DNA of 64,000 nucleotides from Ariolimax columbianus. Its lineage: Eukaryota; Mollusca; Gastropoda; Stylommatophora; Arionidae. A program made the translations under genes and the position numbers. A model generated the notes under the pieces. That model worked only from the letters and a program-made list of their open reading frames with translations. It was not told the origin of the DNA and ran no database searches. Numbering within the stretch: the first letter of the stretch is position 1; each line of letters begins with the position of its first letter. Location of the stretch: the NCBI GenBank assembly GCA_036924085.1, contig JAVGWX010000002.1, positions 47,960,916 through 48,024,915 of the forward strand, read 5' to 3'. Positions 25,201 to 32,459 of this stretch are shown piece by piece.

Positions 25201-27357
25201 TAATAGGCATCATTTTTTTGTGTATGTTCTGTTTCCCATTTGGCCATGTATCTGGCCCTAATAATCCTTTTGGACCCTTCGTAGGTCACATTAGAATCTG
25301 GTTGTGGTAATCTTGCAGCTTCTTTTGCCAGTCTGTCTGCCTCCTCGTTGCCTTGAATGTTACAGTGGGATGGAACCCACCGTACCACTACTCTTTTTGA
25401 TGCAGACTGCTGGCATAGTTGACAGAGTACTGCTCTTAAATCATTAAGTTCAGTACTTTTCTGGCTTTTTAGTGCTTTGACTATGGCCAGGGCATCTGTA
25501 AACAGGACTATCTGGCTTTCATTTCTTTCGACTGTCAGCATTGCTTTTACTGCAGCCTTCAGTGCCTCTGCCTCCGCTCTGAAATTGCTTGAGAATTTTC
25601 CAGTTGCCACTGACAGTGTTATTTTTCTACCATTTGTTAGGCCCAAGAATACCCCTCCCCCTCCATTCTGTGTTGTGTTTGTTACAGAACCGTCGGTGTA
25701 TGCATGGGTCCAGTCCATGCTTGGGACGTTTTCCGCTATGTACCTCAGGGTTATGTCTCTTCTTTTTTTTCAGTCTGGCTGTTCTTGTTTCCAATACCTG
25801 GTATATTTTCTACCACCTCTGGAATGATATGCTGCATCCAGGTGGGTTTGCGTACAGTAGGGATGGGCTTTGGTGTTGTTATGGTGTTCATAGGGTCTTC
25901 GCTCATCTTTGCTTTGACTATTTCTGCAAAGTTTCTCCGCTTTAGTTTCCCTTTTCCAAATCTATTTAGTCTCTGGTGAATTGGATGGTCTGTCAGTCTT
26001 CTTAGTTTCTTTGCTTGCTGCTGGGCTCTGCTGTCTCTTCTGTCGGTCGTGAATTGCAGATTTGTAATCTTTTCAAGTTCTACAATTGGCGTTGACTTCA
26101 TGCCTCCTGTTATAACTCTCATGGCTTGGTTTTGAAGTTTGCTAATTTTATAAAAGTTCGCTTTTGCTGCTGTTGCCCATGCCGCAATGCCATACCCGAG
26201 AACTGGTCTCACTCTTCCGGTGTACAGTTTCTTTAGTATACTTTCATCTGCTCCCCAGCTTGTGCCAGCAAGTTTCCTCATGATTGCCATTCTTTGCCAT
26301 TAAGACTTCTCTTCTTGGTATATTCTCTATGATGTTGTTTATGTACACCAGAAAAAGTGTGGGTGACAGTACTCCTCCTTGGGGTACTCCTTGCTCCAGT
26401 GTCACCTTTTTGCTCATCTGCCCTTGTACTTGAACTCTGGCTGTTCTGTTTTCGAGGTAGTGACTGATCCATCTGTACATTTTTCCAGATACTTCACTTC
26501 TTCGTAGCTTGACTTTAAGTCCCTCTTTCCACACCTTGTCAAATGCCTTCTCTAGATCCACCCAAATCGCTTCTGTATGCTTTTTCTCTTGGTAAGCAGC
26601 ATTTCTAGTGATTCCTTCAGGCAACTTGCCTGACTTCAGGTGTTGGTTTGTGTGCTGGACTTCGTTGCAACCAATATCGGGTAGGGACTGAATATATATT
26701 TAGTTTAGTGGTTTGTTGGTAATTACTTTCAGTTTAAAGTTTTTGGTACAAAGAGAACTGTGGAAAACTTTCTGAATTCTTCCCCGATTTGCTTTCTGTG
26801 CTTCAAAATATATCAATCCCTCGGTTTGCCGCAAGTACAACCATTGCAGGGGCTAACAAAGAGTAACAGTTTTTCCACTGTCCTTCTAGTCTACCTGAGA
26901 CAATACAAAATAGTAAGTAAATTATACAATACAATTGTGACTATTGACTATAGTTGACTATACTACTCATTCTGTACAGCTGCAGCATTTTCCTGGACTC
27001 TCATGATTGCCGATTATTTTATATGAAAAACTTAAGGTAAATTGTAGATAATAAACAAATAAGGCTCAGATACCGCGTCGTTATCTCTATGTTACGAATG
27101 TGAACTATGATAAATGCTGTTTACGTTAATAAAAACAAATATCGCCATCGCGGCATCGGCTTCATTTTGACATGACATTCTAATAACTGCTGTATTTTAA
27201 TAAACACGTACAATATCTAATGTTGCTCTAGTTCTCTCACCTTCTGAGGGGTACACGCCCAGTCAAGTTCATTAGGCCATTCTTCAAATGTCTTAAGACG
27301 TTCAGACTCTAAAAGCAGCAATAATTCTCGTGCTGTGGGAGTCATTTGTGTAGCCAT
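13178..27357 (-). CDS. BIRC5: Survivin (BIR-domain protein), four exons
   Basis: Exons 27357-27241, 17098-16989, 16244-16127 and 13267-13178 join into a 144-residue protein. Survivin is a chromosomal passenger subunit (with borealin, INCENP and Aurora B) that directs the complex to centromeres and midbody, and it is an IAP family member. One BIR domain covers about residues 18-90. The zinc ligands are C59, C62, H79 and C86, spaced 3, 17 and 7 as in human C57, C60, H77 and C84. The Thr-Pro of human T34 is present as T36-P37, and the D73-D74 acidic pair is kept. A C-terminal helix follows, without RING or CARD. From memory, human exons are 111, 110, 118 and 90 nt; here they are 117, 110, 118 and 90 with the same phases. 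All donors are GT and all acceptors AG, and the frame is clean. Introns are about 10.1, 0.74 and 2.86 kb, largely LINE-derived. It looks functional. Confidence 0.93.
13268..16126 (-). other. BIRC5: BIRC5 intron 3, partly LINE-derived
   Basis: Intron of 2859 bp between a GTAAGT donor and a CCACAG acceptor. About 13463-14950 is a decayed minus-strand LINE. The rest (14951-16126) is AT-rich with no assigned feature; G runs occur near 16093. Confidence 0.8.
13463..14950 (-). pseudogene. Decayed non-LTR retrotransposon in BIRC5 intron 3
   Basis: In broken minus-strand frames there is FVFADDLALCGQK (about 14835-14880), then RVDQDMVNEDI and further downstream reverse transcriptase-like pieces. It ends with a relatively GC-rich stretch and an ATTATTATTATT tail at about 13463-13477. 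Many stops and shifts are present. The piece at 13480-13790 might be a separate short element with the same tail. The clade is not determined. Confidence 0.65.
16127..16244 (-). CDS. BIRC5: BIRC5 exon 3
   Basis: A CCACAG acceptor precedes position 16244, and GTAAGT follows 16127. The 118 nt complete the split codon from exon 2 and encode 39 codons including KEHKKHSPNCPFL, which supplies zinc ligands H79 and C86. The end reads FKRLNMKIVTLKI, aligned with the human FLKLDRERAKNKI segment at the same length. An earlier GT at 16141 would give a 103-nt exon, but its GTTACT is a poor donor and the length would no longer match. Confidence 0.92.
16245..16988 (-). other. BIRC5: BIRC5 intron 2
   Basis: Intron of 744 bp, donor GTATGT, acceptor CCACAG. 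About half is a decayed CR1-like LINE fragment lying in the opposite orientation (16320-16690). Confidence 0.85.
16320..16690 (+). pseudogene. CR1-like LINE 3' fragment
   Basis: Parallels the plus-strand CR1-like copy at 62940-63030 (GCTGATAGTGGGATTCCAGA) and continues with TTRTRGHSYKLTKE, the conserved C-terminal region of CR1 reverse transcriptases. Several stops are present. It ends soon after HQQAGG-like sequence. It sits inside BIRC5 intron 2. Confidence 0.75.
16989..17098 (-). CDS. BIRC5: BIRC5 exon 2 (BIR zinc centre)
   Basis: A TATATTCCAG acceptor precedes 17098 and a GTATGT donor follows 16989. The 110 nt start in phase 0 and end after two bases of a codon, as in vertebrate survivin. 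The product starts LASAGFYFNPGPES and includes CCIFCNKELDGWEPHDDP, the diagnostic BIR segment with two zinc cysteines and the GWEP turn. Confidence 0.95.
17350..18260 (-). pseudogene. Decayed LINE reverse transcriptase 3' half
   Basis: Minus-strand broken frames contain a corrupted catalytic segment (KFADAQTKVGG near 18150-18190), then a C-terminal RIYEILRQKILEEKMQEKKR-like stretch and PRLTYIS-like relics near 17600. Numerous stops. It lies in BIRC5 intron 1. The clade is uncertain. Confidence 0.65.
18745..19140 (-). pseudogene. mariner-like transposase remnant
   Basis: Minus-strand frames show EHPPCPSDLALNDLQLFG (the HPPYSPDLAPSDYHLFG region around the third catalytic Asp of mariner) and then TKDFYAAGSYTLINRWDKCI with FGGNDVEKQ, the conserved mariner C-terminus. 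One shift separates them. Upstream catalytic regions are gone. It is an old Tc1/mariner fossil in BIRC5 intron 1. Confidence 0.8.
19250..20990 (-). pseudogene. Decayed LINE split by a SINE-A
   Basis: Minus-strand pieces in order: DGITPEMVEY with PRDLGVAIIISIFK (about 20850-20700), LEQTFADDVALI (catalytic FADD, about 20150-20190), LEQVRHLKYLGVES (about 19650) and KYLRKVVQGTKRDNISN (about 19400). The SINE-A at 19717-20058 interrupts it between the FADD and KYLG parts, with an 11-bp duplication GTTTTTGTTTT. Stops are frequent, so the LINE is dead and older than the SINE. Confidence 0.8.
19717..20058 (-). mobile_element. SINE-A, full-length copy with target duplication
   Basis: Head GGGATCAAGATGCTGAGCAG at the right end, shared core near 19830-19860 (GCTAAAGTCGGATGTG), and 3' end GGGAGATTGAGACCGAAAGAAG at the left. 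It is flanked by GTTTTTGTTTT at 19706-19716 and 20059-20069. It inserted in a minus-strand LINE. The length (about 340 bp), short duplications and GAA tail fit a retroposed SINE; no obvious tRNA promoter boxes are seen. Confidence 0.88.
21703..22788 (-). pseudogene. LINE-N copy, 5'-truncated, 14-bp target duplication
   Basis: Encodes the RNase H and C-terminal part of LINE-N in broken frames: QRLNNFGNGKLKRRNF near 22790-22740, a TELNDLRAVLCQLCQQ segment near 22250-22200, and the end MTAAFFEKIMVTV near 21720. It ends in a short GAAGAA tail at 21703. GAATCCTGGTATTC flanks it perfectly at 21689-21702 and 22789-22802. It inserted next to the RTE fragment on its right. Confidence 0.92.
22803..23900 (-). 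pseudogene. RTE-like LINE fragment, degenerate
   Basis: Right to left: EINAVADVLRNQGIEKKYAQ (about 23790-23730), HRVVRQGCTIPPNNFTCA (about 23650), a decayed middle, then KYRWAGHVVHMTDNRWTRRV and STRWRDDLHHTFG (about 23010-22870). This is the order of an RTE-clade reverse transcriptase and its C-terminus. Stops and a deletion of the FADD region make it inactive. Confidence 0.78.
23950..24757 (+). pseudogene. LINE reverse transcriptase 3' half, GAA tail
   Basis: A mostly open frame runs from about 23960 to 24732. It starts at a corrupted catalytic site (FAADKVIFYQYGED) and continues with KMNTGKTETMLIS, KLKYLGSMFIDDG, IKWFGHLVRM and RARGRPQRRWIEGVSDTL, ending HIPPVCDAIWQE. The tail is AAAAGAAGAAGAAAAAG. 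The 5' part is missing. The C-terminal layout is like RTE or Proto2-type LINEs. Loss of one catalytic Asp makes it inactive. Confidence 0.8.
24943..26597 (-). pseudogene. LINE-N copy with internal deletion, 12-bp target duplication
   Basis: Contains the RNase H domain (MDWTHAYTDGSVTNTT, about 25718-25670), the linker, and part of the reverse transcriptase (KAFDKVW, GVPQGGVLSP). Near 26300 the sequence jumps from ENIPRR to the later NGNHEETCW region, so FADD and surroundings are deleted. The 3' tail is GAAGAAGAAGA. AGCATTTCTAGT flanks it at 24931-24942 and 26598-26609. It lies in BIRC5 intron 1. Confidence 0.92.
27241..27357 (-). CDS. BIRC5: BIRC5 exon 1
   Basis: ATG at 27357 begins 39 codons that end exactly at an AAG/GTGAGA donor. 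The product contains ESERLKTFEEWP and ends DWACTPQK. RLKTFEEWP and CTP are hallmarks of the start of a BIR domain, and human exon 1 ends at the same place (CTPER). It starts at the first ATG after the promoter-like segment. It is two codons longer than the human exon. Confidence 0.93.
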
Positions 27358-27478
27358 TTTTTAAACTTAAACTTTCCGCCCGGAAGTCACGCAGATGAAT
27401 ACAAAATTCGTGTTAAATTTTAACGAAAGAATTGGGTCTTAAATAAATTCATAAATGTCCAACTCCTGACATTTATTT
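27358..27478 (-). promoter_or_regulatory. BIRC5: Compact BIRC5 promoter region with ETS-type site
   Basis: Only about 120 bp separates the start codon from an RTE fragment. On the plus strand CCGGAAGT (ETS core) lies at 27380-27387, joined to TTTCCGCC at 27373-27380, which resembles an E2F site. There is no TATA box. These features suit a cell-cycle gene; the regulation is inferred. Confidence 0.45.
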
Positions 27479-27636
27479 ATGTCAATGCAGACACATAAAT
27501 ATTATACAGGACCATAAACACATGTATGACAAGGCGTCCAGCGCAGTTCTTGTGAATGGGAGGTGGGGAGACTGGTTTTGCGCATCGGTCGGTGTGAGAC
27601 ACGGCTGTACACTCTCCCAACACTTCTCACAAATTC
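27479..27636 (+). pseudogene. RTE LINE fragment (left half?)
   Basis: Encodes MYDKASSAVLVNGRWGDWF and VGVRHGCTLSQ, nearly the same as the minus-strand RTE at about 44015-43950. It stops after the LSP-box region at about 27636. The next part of the same RTE protein resumes on the same strand at 34136, so the two may be one copy separated by later insertions. Confidence 0.75.
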
Positions 27637-28509
27637 TTTTTTTTTTATTTTGTGTGTTTGCCTCACTAGTTTCTACTGGCGGAGGCGCGCCTATTCCGCC
27701 ACAGACCGTAGTCAATTTGGACGATACTAAGACACATAAACCAGTGCTTGGATGCATGTGTGTATCTGTTTGTACCTAGCCTGGTATTTCCGTGATGCTC
27801 CTCCCGTTGTTTCTTGCTTTTGATGATCCTCGTTGTCCTGCGTAGGTATTTGCACAAATATGCACAATTGTTTTCCTGGGACCATTTTGGGAATGAGTAT
27901 ATTTATTTTCCTTCATACTTCATTCGGATCTCTTTATTTATTTCCTGATTTAAATATATATACCCCCCCCCCCCCCTTTTTATTTTTTTTATTTTATAAA
28001 ACCCCATCATACATTTTATTTTAAAAATGTGAAGATAGCAGTGTAGTGAGGTGTACAACGAGAATGAATGAAATGGAATGATTGGGAAATATGACAAACA
28101 ATATACTTGATACATAAGAATTAAGAGTACAATATAAATTAATTAAAAAGGGTCTTCCTTCTGTTGTGAGGCCCATCTGTGTTGACTTCCTTCCGTCTGA
28201 CCTTGGTGTATCAGGTTTTGCCTGCTCTCATATATTTTTCCATCGCAGCCATGTATTCCAACTTGTAAGCGATTTACTGATTTGTGTGCCACTTTGTAGA
28301 TCCTTCGTTTCACCTGTGCCCTCTAGCTCTCGCAGTTAATTATGTGTTGAATGTGTGGTAGGCTCTTATACTTGGCTTTCAGTTTGTCAAGAACATCCAT
28401 TCTGTTTATCTTAATTTAACTAGATCGTAATCGAATGATGACGATGTGCCTGTGCAGTAAGTCTCTTTTTGCAACTTGTGCACGCCTTCGTAATTTATCA
28501 AAAAATATT
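27637..28509. other. No gene recognised
   Basis: Contains a run of 14 C residues at about 27963-27976 followed by T-rich sequence, and some GC-richer sequence near 27660-27850 that may be old repeat. No exon or known element is evident. Confidence 0.4.
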
Positions 28510-28521
28510 ACAAGATGGTAC
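28510..28521. repeat. Target duplication of full-length LINE-N (left)
   Basis: ACAAGATGGTAC, repeated exactly at 33508-33519. It marks the precise left end of the element, directly before the CTTCTTCTT tail (GAA repeats on the minus strand). Confidence 0.95.
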
Positions 28522-28550
28522 TTCTTCTTCTTCTTCTTCTGCGTACACAT

Positions 28551-31500
28551 TCAGACAGTAACCATTATTTTTTCGAAAAAAGCGGCGGTCATCCTGAGAC
28601 TCTCGCCACTACCATAGAGCTTGTCTTGCAGTTCCACTGGCAATGGCCACATCTGCTCTCTCTGATCCTCGTATGTCGGGCAGTTCTGCAGCAGATGTTC
28701 AGTGGTCATTTTACCAGTACCGCACGGGCATTCGTCGGTACACCCTATCTTCAATTTGTTGAATAGGTGGTACCTCAGTCTGTTGTGGCCAGTGCGAAGT
28801 CTGAAGACAACGACCTGCTCTCTTCGGTTCAACTGGTAATAGGCATCGTTTTTGGTGTAACCAGTATGTTCGGTTTCCCATTTGGTCATGTACCTGGCTT
28901 TGATAAGCCGTTTTGACTCTTCGTACGTCATACTGGTATCTGTTTGTGGTAGCCTTGCACCTTCTTTTGCCAGTCTGTCTGCCTCCTCGTTGCCTTGGAT
29001 GTTGCAGTGTGACGGAACCCACTGTACCACTACCCTTTTTGGTGCGGACTGCTGGCACAGTTTGCAGAGTGCTGCTCTTAAGTCATTAAGCTCAGTGTTT
29101 TTCTGGCTTTTTAGCGCTGTGACTACGGCGAGAGCATCTGTCAGCAGGACTATATGGCTCTCATTTTCACTGTGTGTTACCATTTCTTCCACTGCCGCCC
29201 TCAGTGCCTCTGCCTCCGCTCTGAAATTGCTTGTGTACTTACCAGTAGCGAATGACAGTGTTATTTTTCTGCCATTTGGTAGGTTCAGGAATGCTCCTGC
29301 CCCTCCGTTCTGTGTAGTGTTTGTTACAGAACCGTCGGTGTATGCATGGGTCCAGTCCATGCTTGGGTAGCTTTTCGTTATGAAGCTTAGGGTAGTGTCT
29401 CTCCTTTCTTTTTCAGCCTGGCAGTTTTTGTTTGCAATACCTGGTATATTTTCTACCACCTCTGGAAATATATCCTGCCTCCAAGTAGGTTTTCGTACAG
29501 TAGTGATGGGTTTTGGTGTTGTTAGTGCGTTTATGGGATCTTCGTGCATCTTTGCTTTGGCTATTTCTGCAAAGTTTCTCCGCTTTAGTTTCCCAGTTCC
29601 CAAATTGTTTAGTCTCTGGTACATTGGGTGGTCCGTCAGTCTTCGGAGTTTCTCTGACTGCAGCTGGGCTCTGCAGTCTCTTCTGTCGGTCATGGATTGC
29701 AGTTTTGTAATCTTTTCAAGTTCTACAATTGGCGTTGACTTCATGCCACCTGTTATAATTCTCATGGCTTGGTTTTGAAGTTTGTTAACTTTATCGAAGT
29801 TCGCCTTCGCTGCTGTTGTCCATGCCGCAATGCCATACTCGAGAACTGGTCTCACTCTTCCAGTGTACAGTTTCTTTAGTATGCCTTCGTCTGCTCCCCA
29901 GCTTGTGCCAGCAAGTTTCCTCATGATCGCCATTCTTTCTCTGGCTTTCATTCGGTTTCTCTCAATCTGACTTTTCCATGTCATGCGCCGATCAAATGTG
30001 ACTCCCAGATAGGTTGGGTTGTCGTTTGGCTGCAGGATTTTGCCATTTAGGCTTAATTTGGTACTTTGGGGTTTTAATGAGAGCGAGAATATTGTGCACG
30101 TGGTTTTCTCCTCGTTTATTTTGACCAGCCATGAGTTCGCCCACTCTTCCAGCGATGTTAGGGCCGTCTGCATCCGATTTCTTGCTATGGTGAGATTCTT
30201 TTCAGAGGTCCACATAGCCAGATCGTCTGCAAACATTGAGCTATGGACTCTTCTTGGTATATTCTCTGTAATATCGTTTATATATACCAGGAAGAGTGTG
30301 GGTGACAATACTCCCCCTTGGGGTACTCCCTGCTCGAGTGTCACCTTTTTGCTCATCTGCCCTTGTACTTGGACTCTGGCCGTTCTTTGTTTGAGGTAGT
30401 GGTTGATCCACTTGTACATCTTCCCACAGACATCACTTCTTCTTAGCTTGACTCTAAGTCCATCCTTCCAGACTTTGTCAAATGCCTTTTCCAGATCCAC
30501 CCAAACAGCTACTGTGTGTTTCTGTGCCTGGTAGGCATCTTCTATCTCCTGGGCTATGAGGATGACCTGGTCCTCAGTGGATCTGTGCTGTCGAAAGCCG
30601 GCTTGCTGTGGAATTAGTATTCGTTTTTCTTCCAGATGCCACATCAGTCTGGTGTTTATCATCCGTTCCATCAGCTTGCCGACACAGCTCAGTAGGCTTA
30701 TGGGCCTGTATCCATTTGGATCTGTTTTGTCCTTTCCTGTTTTTGGTACTGGTAGCAGTATTGCATCTTTCCATGCCTGGGGTACAATACCCCTTTTCCA
30801 GCTTTGGTTCAGGACTGATAGTAGTTTTTTCTTCGCTGTTTGGCCCAGCCCCATCAGCATTTCGTTTGTTATCCCGTCTTTTCCGGGAGATTTCCTTTTC
30901 TTTAGTGTTCTCATAGCCTCTTCCATTTCGCGCATTGTTAGTTTGGCCATCATGTGCTCTTCAGGAGCCGTATTTATGTTTTCGTGTCCCTTTAGCTCTT
31001 CGCTAATGTCTGTATGCTTAACTGCAGGGACCTCGATGTGGTTTGCTCTGGCATAGTGATCGACAAAGGCGTTTGCGGCTTTCTTACCTGTGATCAAGTT
31101 CTCGCCCTGCTTGATAGTAATTTGTTTATTTGACGGGGTTTCGTCATTCATGGCTCTGACTAGCTTCCATAGCTTGTTCCCTTCTTTGTCCAGGTTTAAA
31201 CTTTCCGTTTTATTTTTCCAACTTTCTCTTGCTGTTTGCTTGAGAGTGTGTTTGTACTTCGCCGCGGCGGCTTTGAGGGCGATGTTTGCCTCCATGGATT
31301 TTTCTCGTTCTGCCATGTTCCTAGCATTTGTTACTGCATCTTCCACTTTCTGTAGCTCATCATTCCAGTAGGGCTTATAGTTTTTCCTAGCTCCTCTTGG
31401 GATGGTTTCAGTGGCGGCTTGCATTATTGCCTTGCTTAGGCTCTCTACCATGGGCTTCATTTTGGTGTTTCGTGTGTTGATGGTTTCACACAGCCCATCT

Positions 31501-32459
31501 GTCAGGATTGCAAATCTGTCCCAGTCGGCTCGTTTGTAATTCCAACGTGGTAGCGGTTTTGTTTCCTGTGGGCCTACTTCCATGTCAATGGTTAGCCTGA
31601 TCGGCCTGTGGTCGCTACCTGCCAGTTGGTTTAGCACCTGGCGGTCTATTTTATAGTGTATGTCCTGTGTGGAGAAGGCCAAATCTGGAGTCGAGGTGGT
31701 ATGCCCTGTTCTTGAATAGAAGCTAGGGCTATCCTCCGGCCTATTGATTAGGGAGAGATTTGCATCTATCTCCCAATCTTCCACTTCGTCACCTCTGCTG
31801 TCTGTGTCAGAGTATCCCCATCTCTCCGAGTGGCTGTTGAAATCTCCAACTACTATGCAGTTGGAGTCTCTGACCTCCATACTCGAGAGCGACAGGTCTC
31901 TGTTTGGTGGTCCGTACAGATTGAAAATGCGGAGCTTCGTCTCTTGAGCCATTATGTCAACTCCTACAATTTCTGCTTGTCCGGTGTGATTGACAGGTAC
32001 CGCGCTACTCGGTATGCTGTTTCTGGTCAGTATCAGGACCCCTCCTTTGTGGCCTTCTCTATCTAGACGGAAGGTCTGGTATCCTCTGATTGAGAATTTA
32101 TGGTTATTGTTGAGGTGCGTTTCCTGGATACATGCCACGTCAATCTTACCTTCATGCAGGTGGTGTGTTAGGGAAAGTTTTTTGTTAATGACTCCCTCCG
32201 CATTCCACTGTAGTATTTTGAGGGTCATGAGGTTTTGGCCAATAGACGTTGCCCCATAGCCATGTGCCTTGACTCCACGACACATGGGTGGGTGACCACC
32301 AGTAGTCAAGGGTGGGCCCCTTCGAGGCGTGGGGCTCGGCGCTATCGCTGCCTGGCGGGACTCCTCAGGATGAGCGCCATACGTTTTTCTAATAGGTTGT
32401 ACTGCCATCATACTGTGATTTACGTTGCACTGTTTTGTTAGGCTTGCGGCCCCGTGCAT
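28551..32459 (-). CDS. LINE-N polyprotein: endonuclease, reverse transcriptase, RNase H
   Basis: 1302 residues, intact, ATG at 32459 just after an in-frame TGA. An APE-type endonuclease begins near residue 80 (ILQWNAEGV), with the catalytic CIQETH near 113, VVGDFNSHS and SDHRPI. The reverse transcriptase includes NGYRPISLLS, KAFDKVW, GVPQGGVLSP and the catalytic FADDLAMW near 743. RNase H starts about residue 1035 (AYTDGSV) with LLTDALAVV and CNIQGNEEADRLAK. A Cys/His cluster (CPCGTGKMTTEHLLQNC) near 1243 closes the protein. It nicks DNA and copies its RNA at the cut. Every domain is uninterrupted, so it may be active. Confidence 0.95.
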   Translation of the reverse strand: MHGAASLTKQCNVNHSMMAVQPIRKTYGAHPEESRQAAIAPSPTPRRGPPLTTGGHPPMCRGVKAHGYGATSIGQNLMTLKILQWNAEGVINKKLSLTHHLHEGKIDVACIQETHLNNNHKFSIRGYQTFRLDREGHKGGVLILTRNSIPSSAVPVNHTGQAEIVGVDIMAQETKLRIFNLYGPPNRDLSLSSMEVRDSNCIVVGDFNSHSERWGYSDTDSRGDEVEDWEIDANLSLINRPEDSPSFYSRTGHTTSTPDLAFSTQDIHYKIDRQVLNQLAGSDHRPIRLTIDMEVGPQETKPLPRWNYKRADWDRFAILTDGLCETINTRNTKMKPMVESLSKAIMQAATETIPRGARKNYKPYWNDELQKVEDAVTNARNMAEREKSMEANIALKAAAAKYKHTLKQTARESWKNKTESLNLDKEGNKLWKLVRAMNDETPSNKQITIKQGENLITGKKAANAFVDHYARANHIEVPAVKHTDISEELKGHENINTAPEEHMMAKLTMREMEEAMRTLKKRKSPGKDGITNEMLMGLGQTAKKKLLSVLNQSWKRGIVPQAWKDAILLPVPKTGKDKTDPNGYRPISLLSCVGKLMERMINTRLMWHLEEKRILIPQQAGFRQHRSTEDQVILIAQEIEDAYQAQKHTVAVWVDLEKAFDKVWKDGLRVKLRRSDVCGKMYKWINHYLKQRTARVQVQGQMSKKVTLEQGVPQGGVLSPTLFLVYINDITENIPRRVHSSMFADDLAMWTSEKNLTIARNRMQTALTSLEEWANSWLVKINEEKTTCTIFSLSLKPQSTKLSLNGKILQPNDNPTYLGVTFDRRMTWKSQIERNRMKARERMAIMRKLAGTSWGADEGILKKLYTGRVRPVLEYGIAAWTTAAKANFDKVNKLQNQAMRIITGGMKSTPIVELEKITKLQSMTDRRDCRAQLQSEKLRRLTDHPMYQRLNNLGTGKLKRRNFAEIAKAKMHEDPINALTTPKPITTVRKPTWRQDIFPEVVENIPGIANKNCQAEKERRDTTLSFITKSYPSMDWTHAYTDGSVTNTTQNGGAGAFLNLPNGRKITLSFATGKYTSNFRAEAEALRAAVEEMVTHSENESHIVLLTDALAVVTALKSQKNTELNDLRAALCKLCQQSAPKRVVVQWVPSHCNIQGNEEADRLAKEGARLPQTDTSMTYEESKRLIKARYMTKWETEHTGYTKNDAYYQLNRREQVVVFRLRTGHNRLRYHLFNKLKIGCTDECPCGTGKMTTEHLLQNCPTYEDQREQMWPLPVELQDKLYGSGESLRMTAAFFEKIMVTV

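Larger units (their letters stand above)
17099..27240 (-). other. BIRC5: BIRC5 intron 1, 10.1 kb, filled with retroelements
   Basis: Donor GTGAGA, acceptor TTCCAG. From right to left it holds LINE-N (26597-24943), a plus-strand LINE (23950-24757), an RTE LINE (23900-22803), LINE-N (22788-21703), a LINE with SINE-A inside (20990-19250), a mariner remnant (19140-18745) and a LINE fragment (18260-17350). Stretches 26610-27240, 20991-21688 and 18261-18744 hold nothing I can assign. Confidence 0.85.

Noticed and set aside
30019..31371. Several plus-strand ORFs over 28.9-32.3 kb
   Set aside because: They are antisense shadows of the 1302-codon LINE-N ORF, with no motif of their own.
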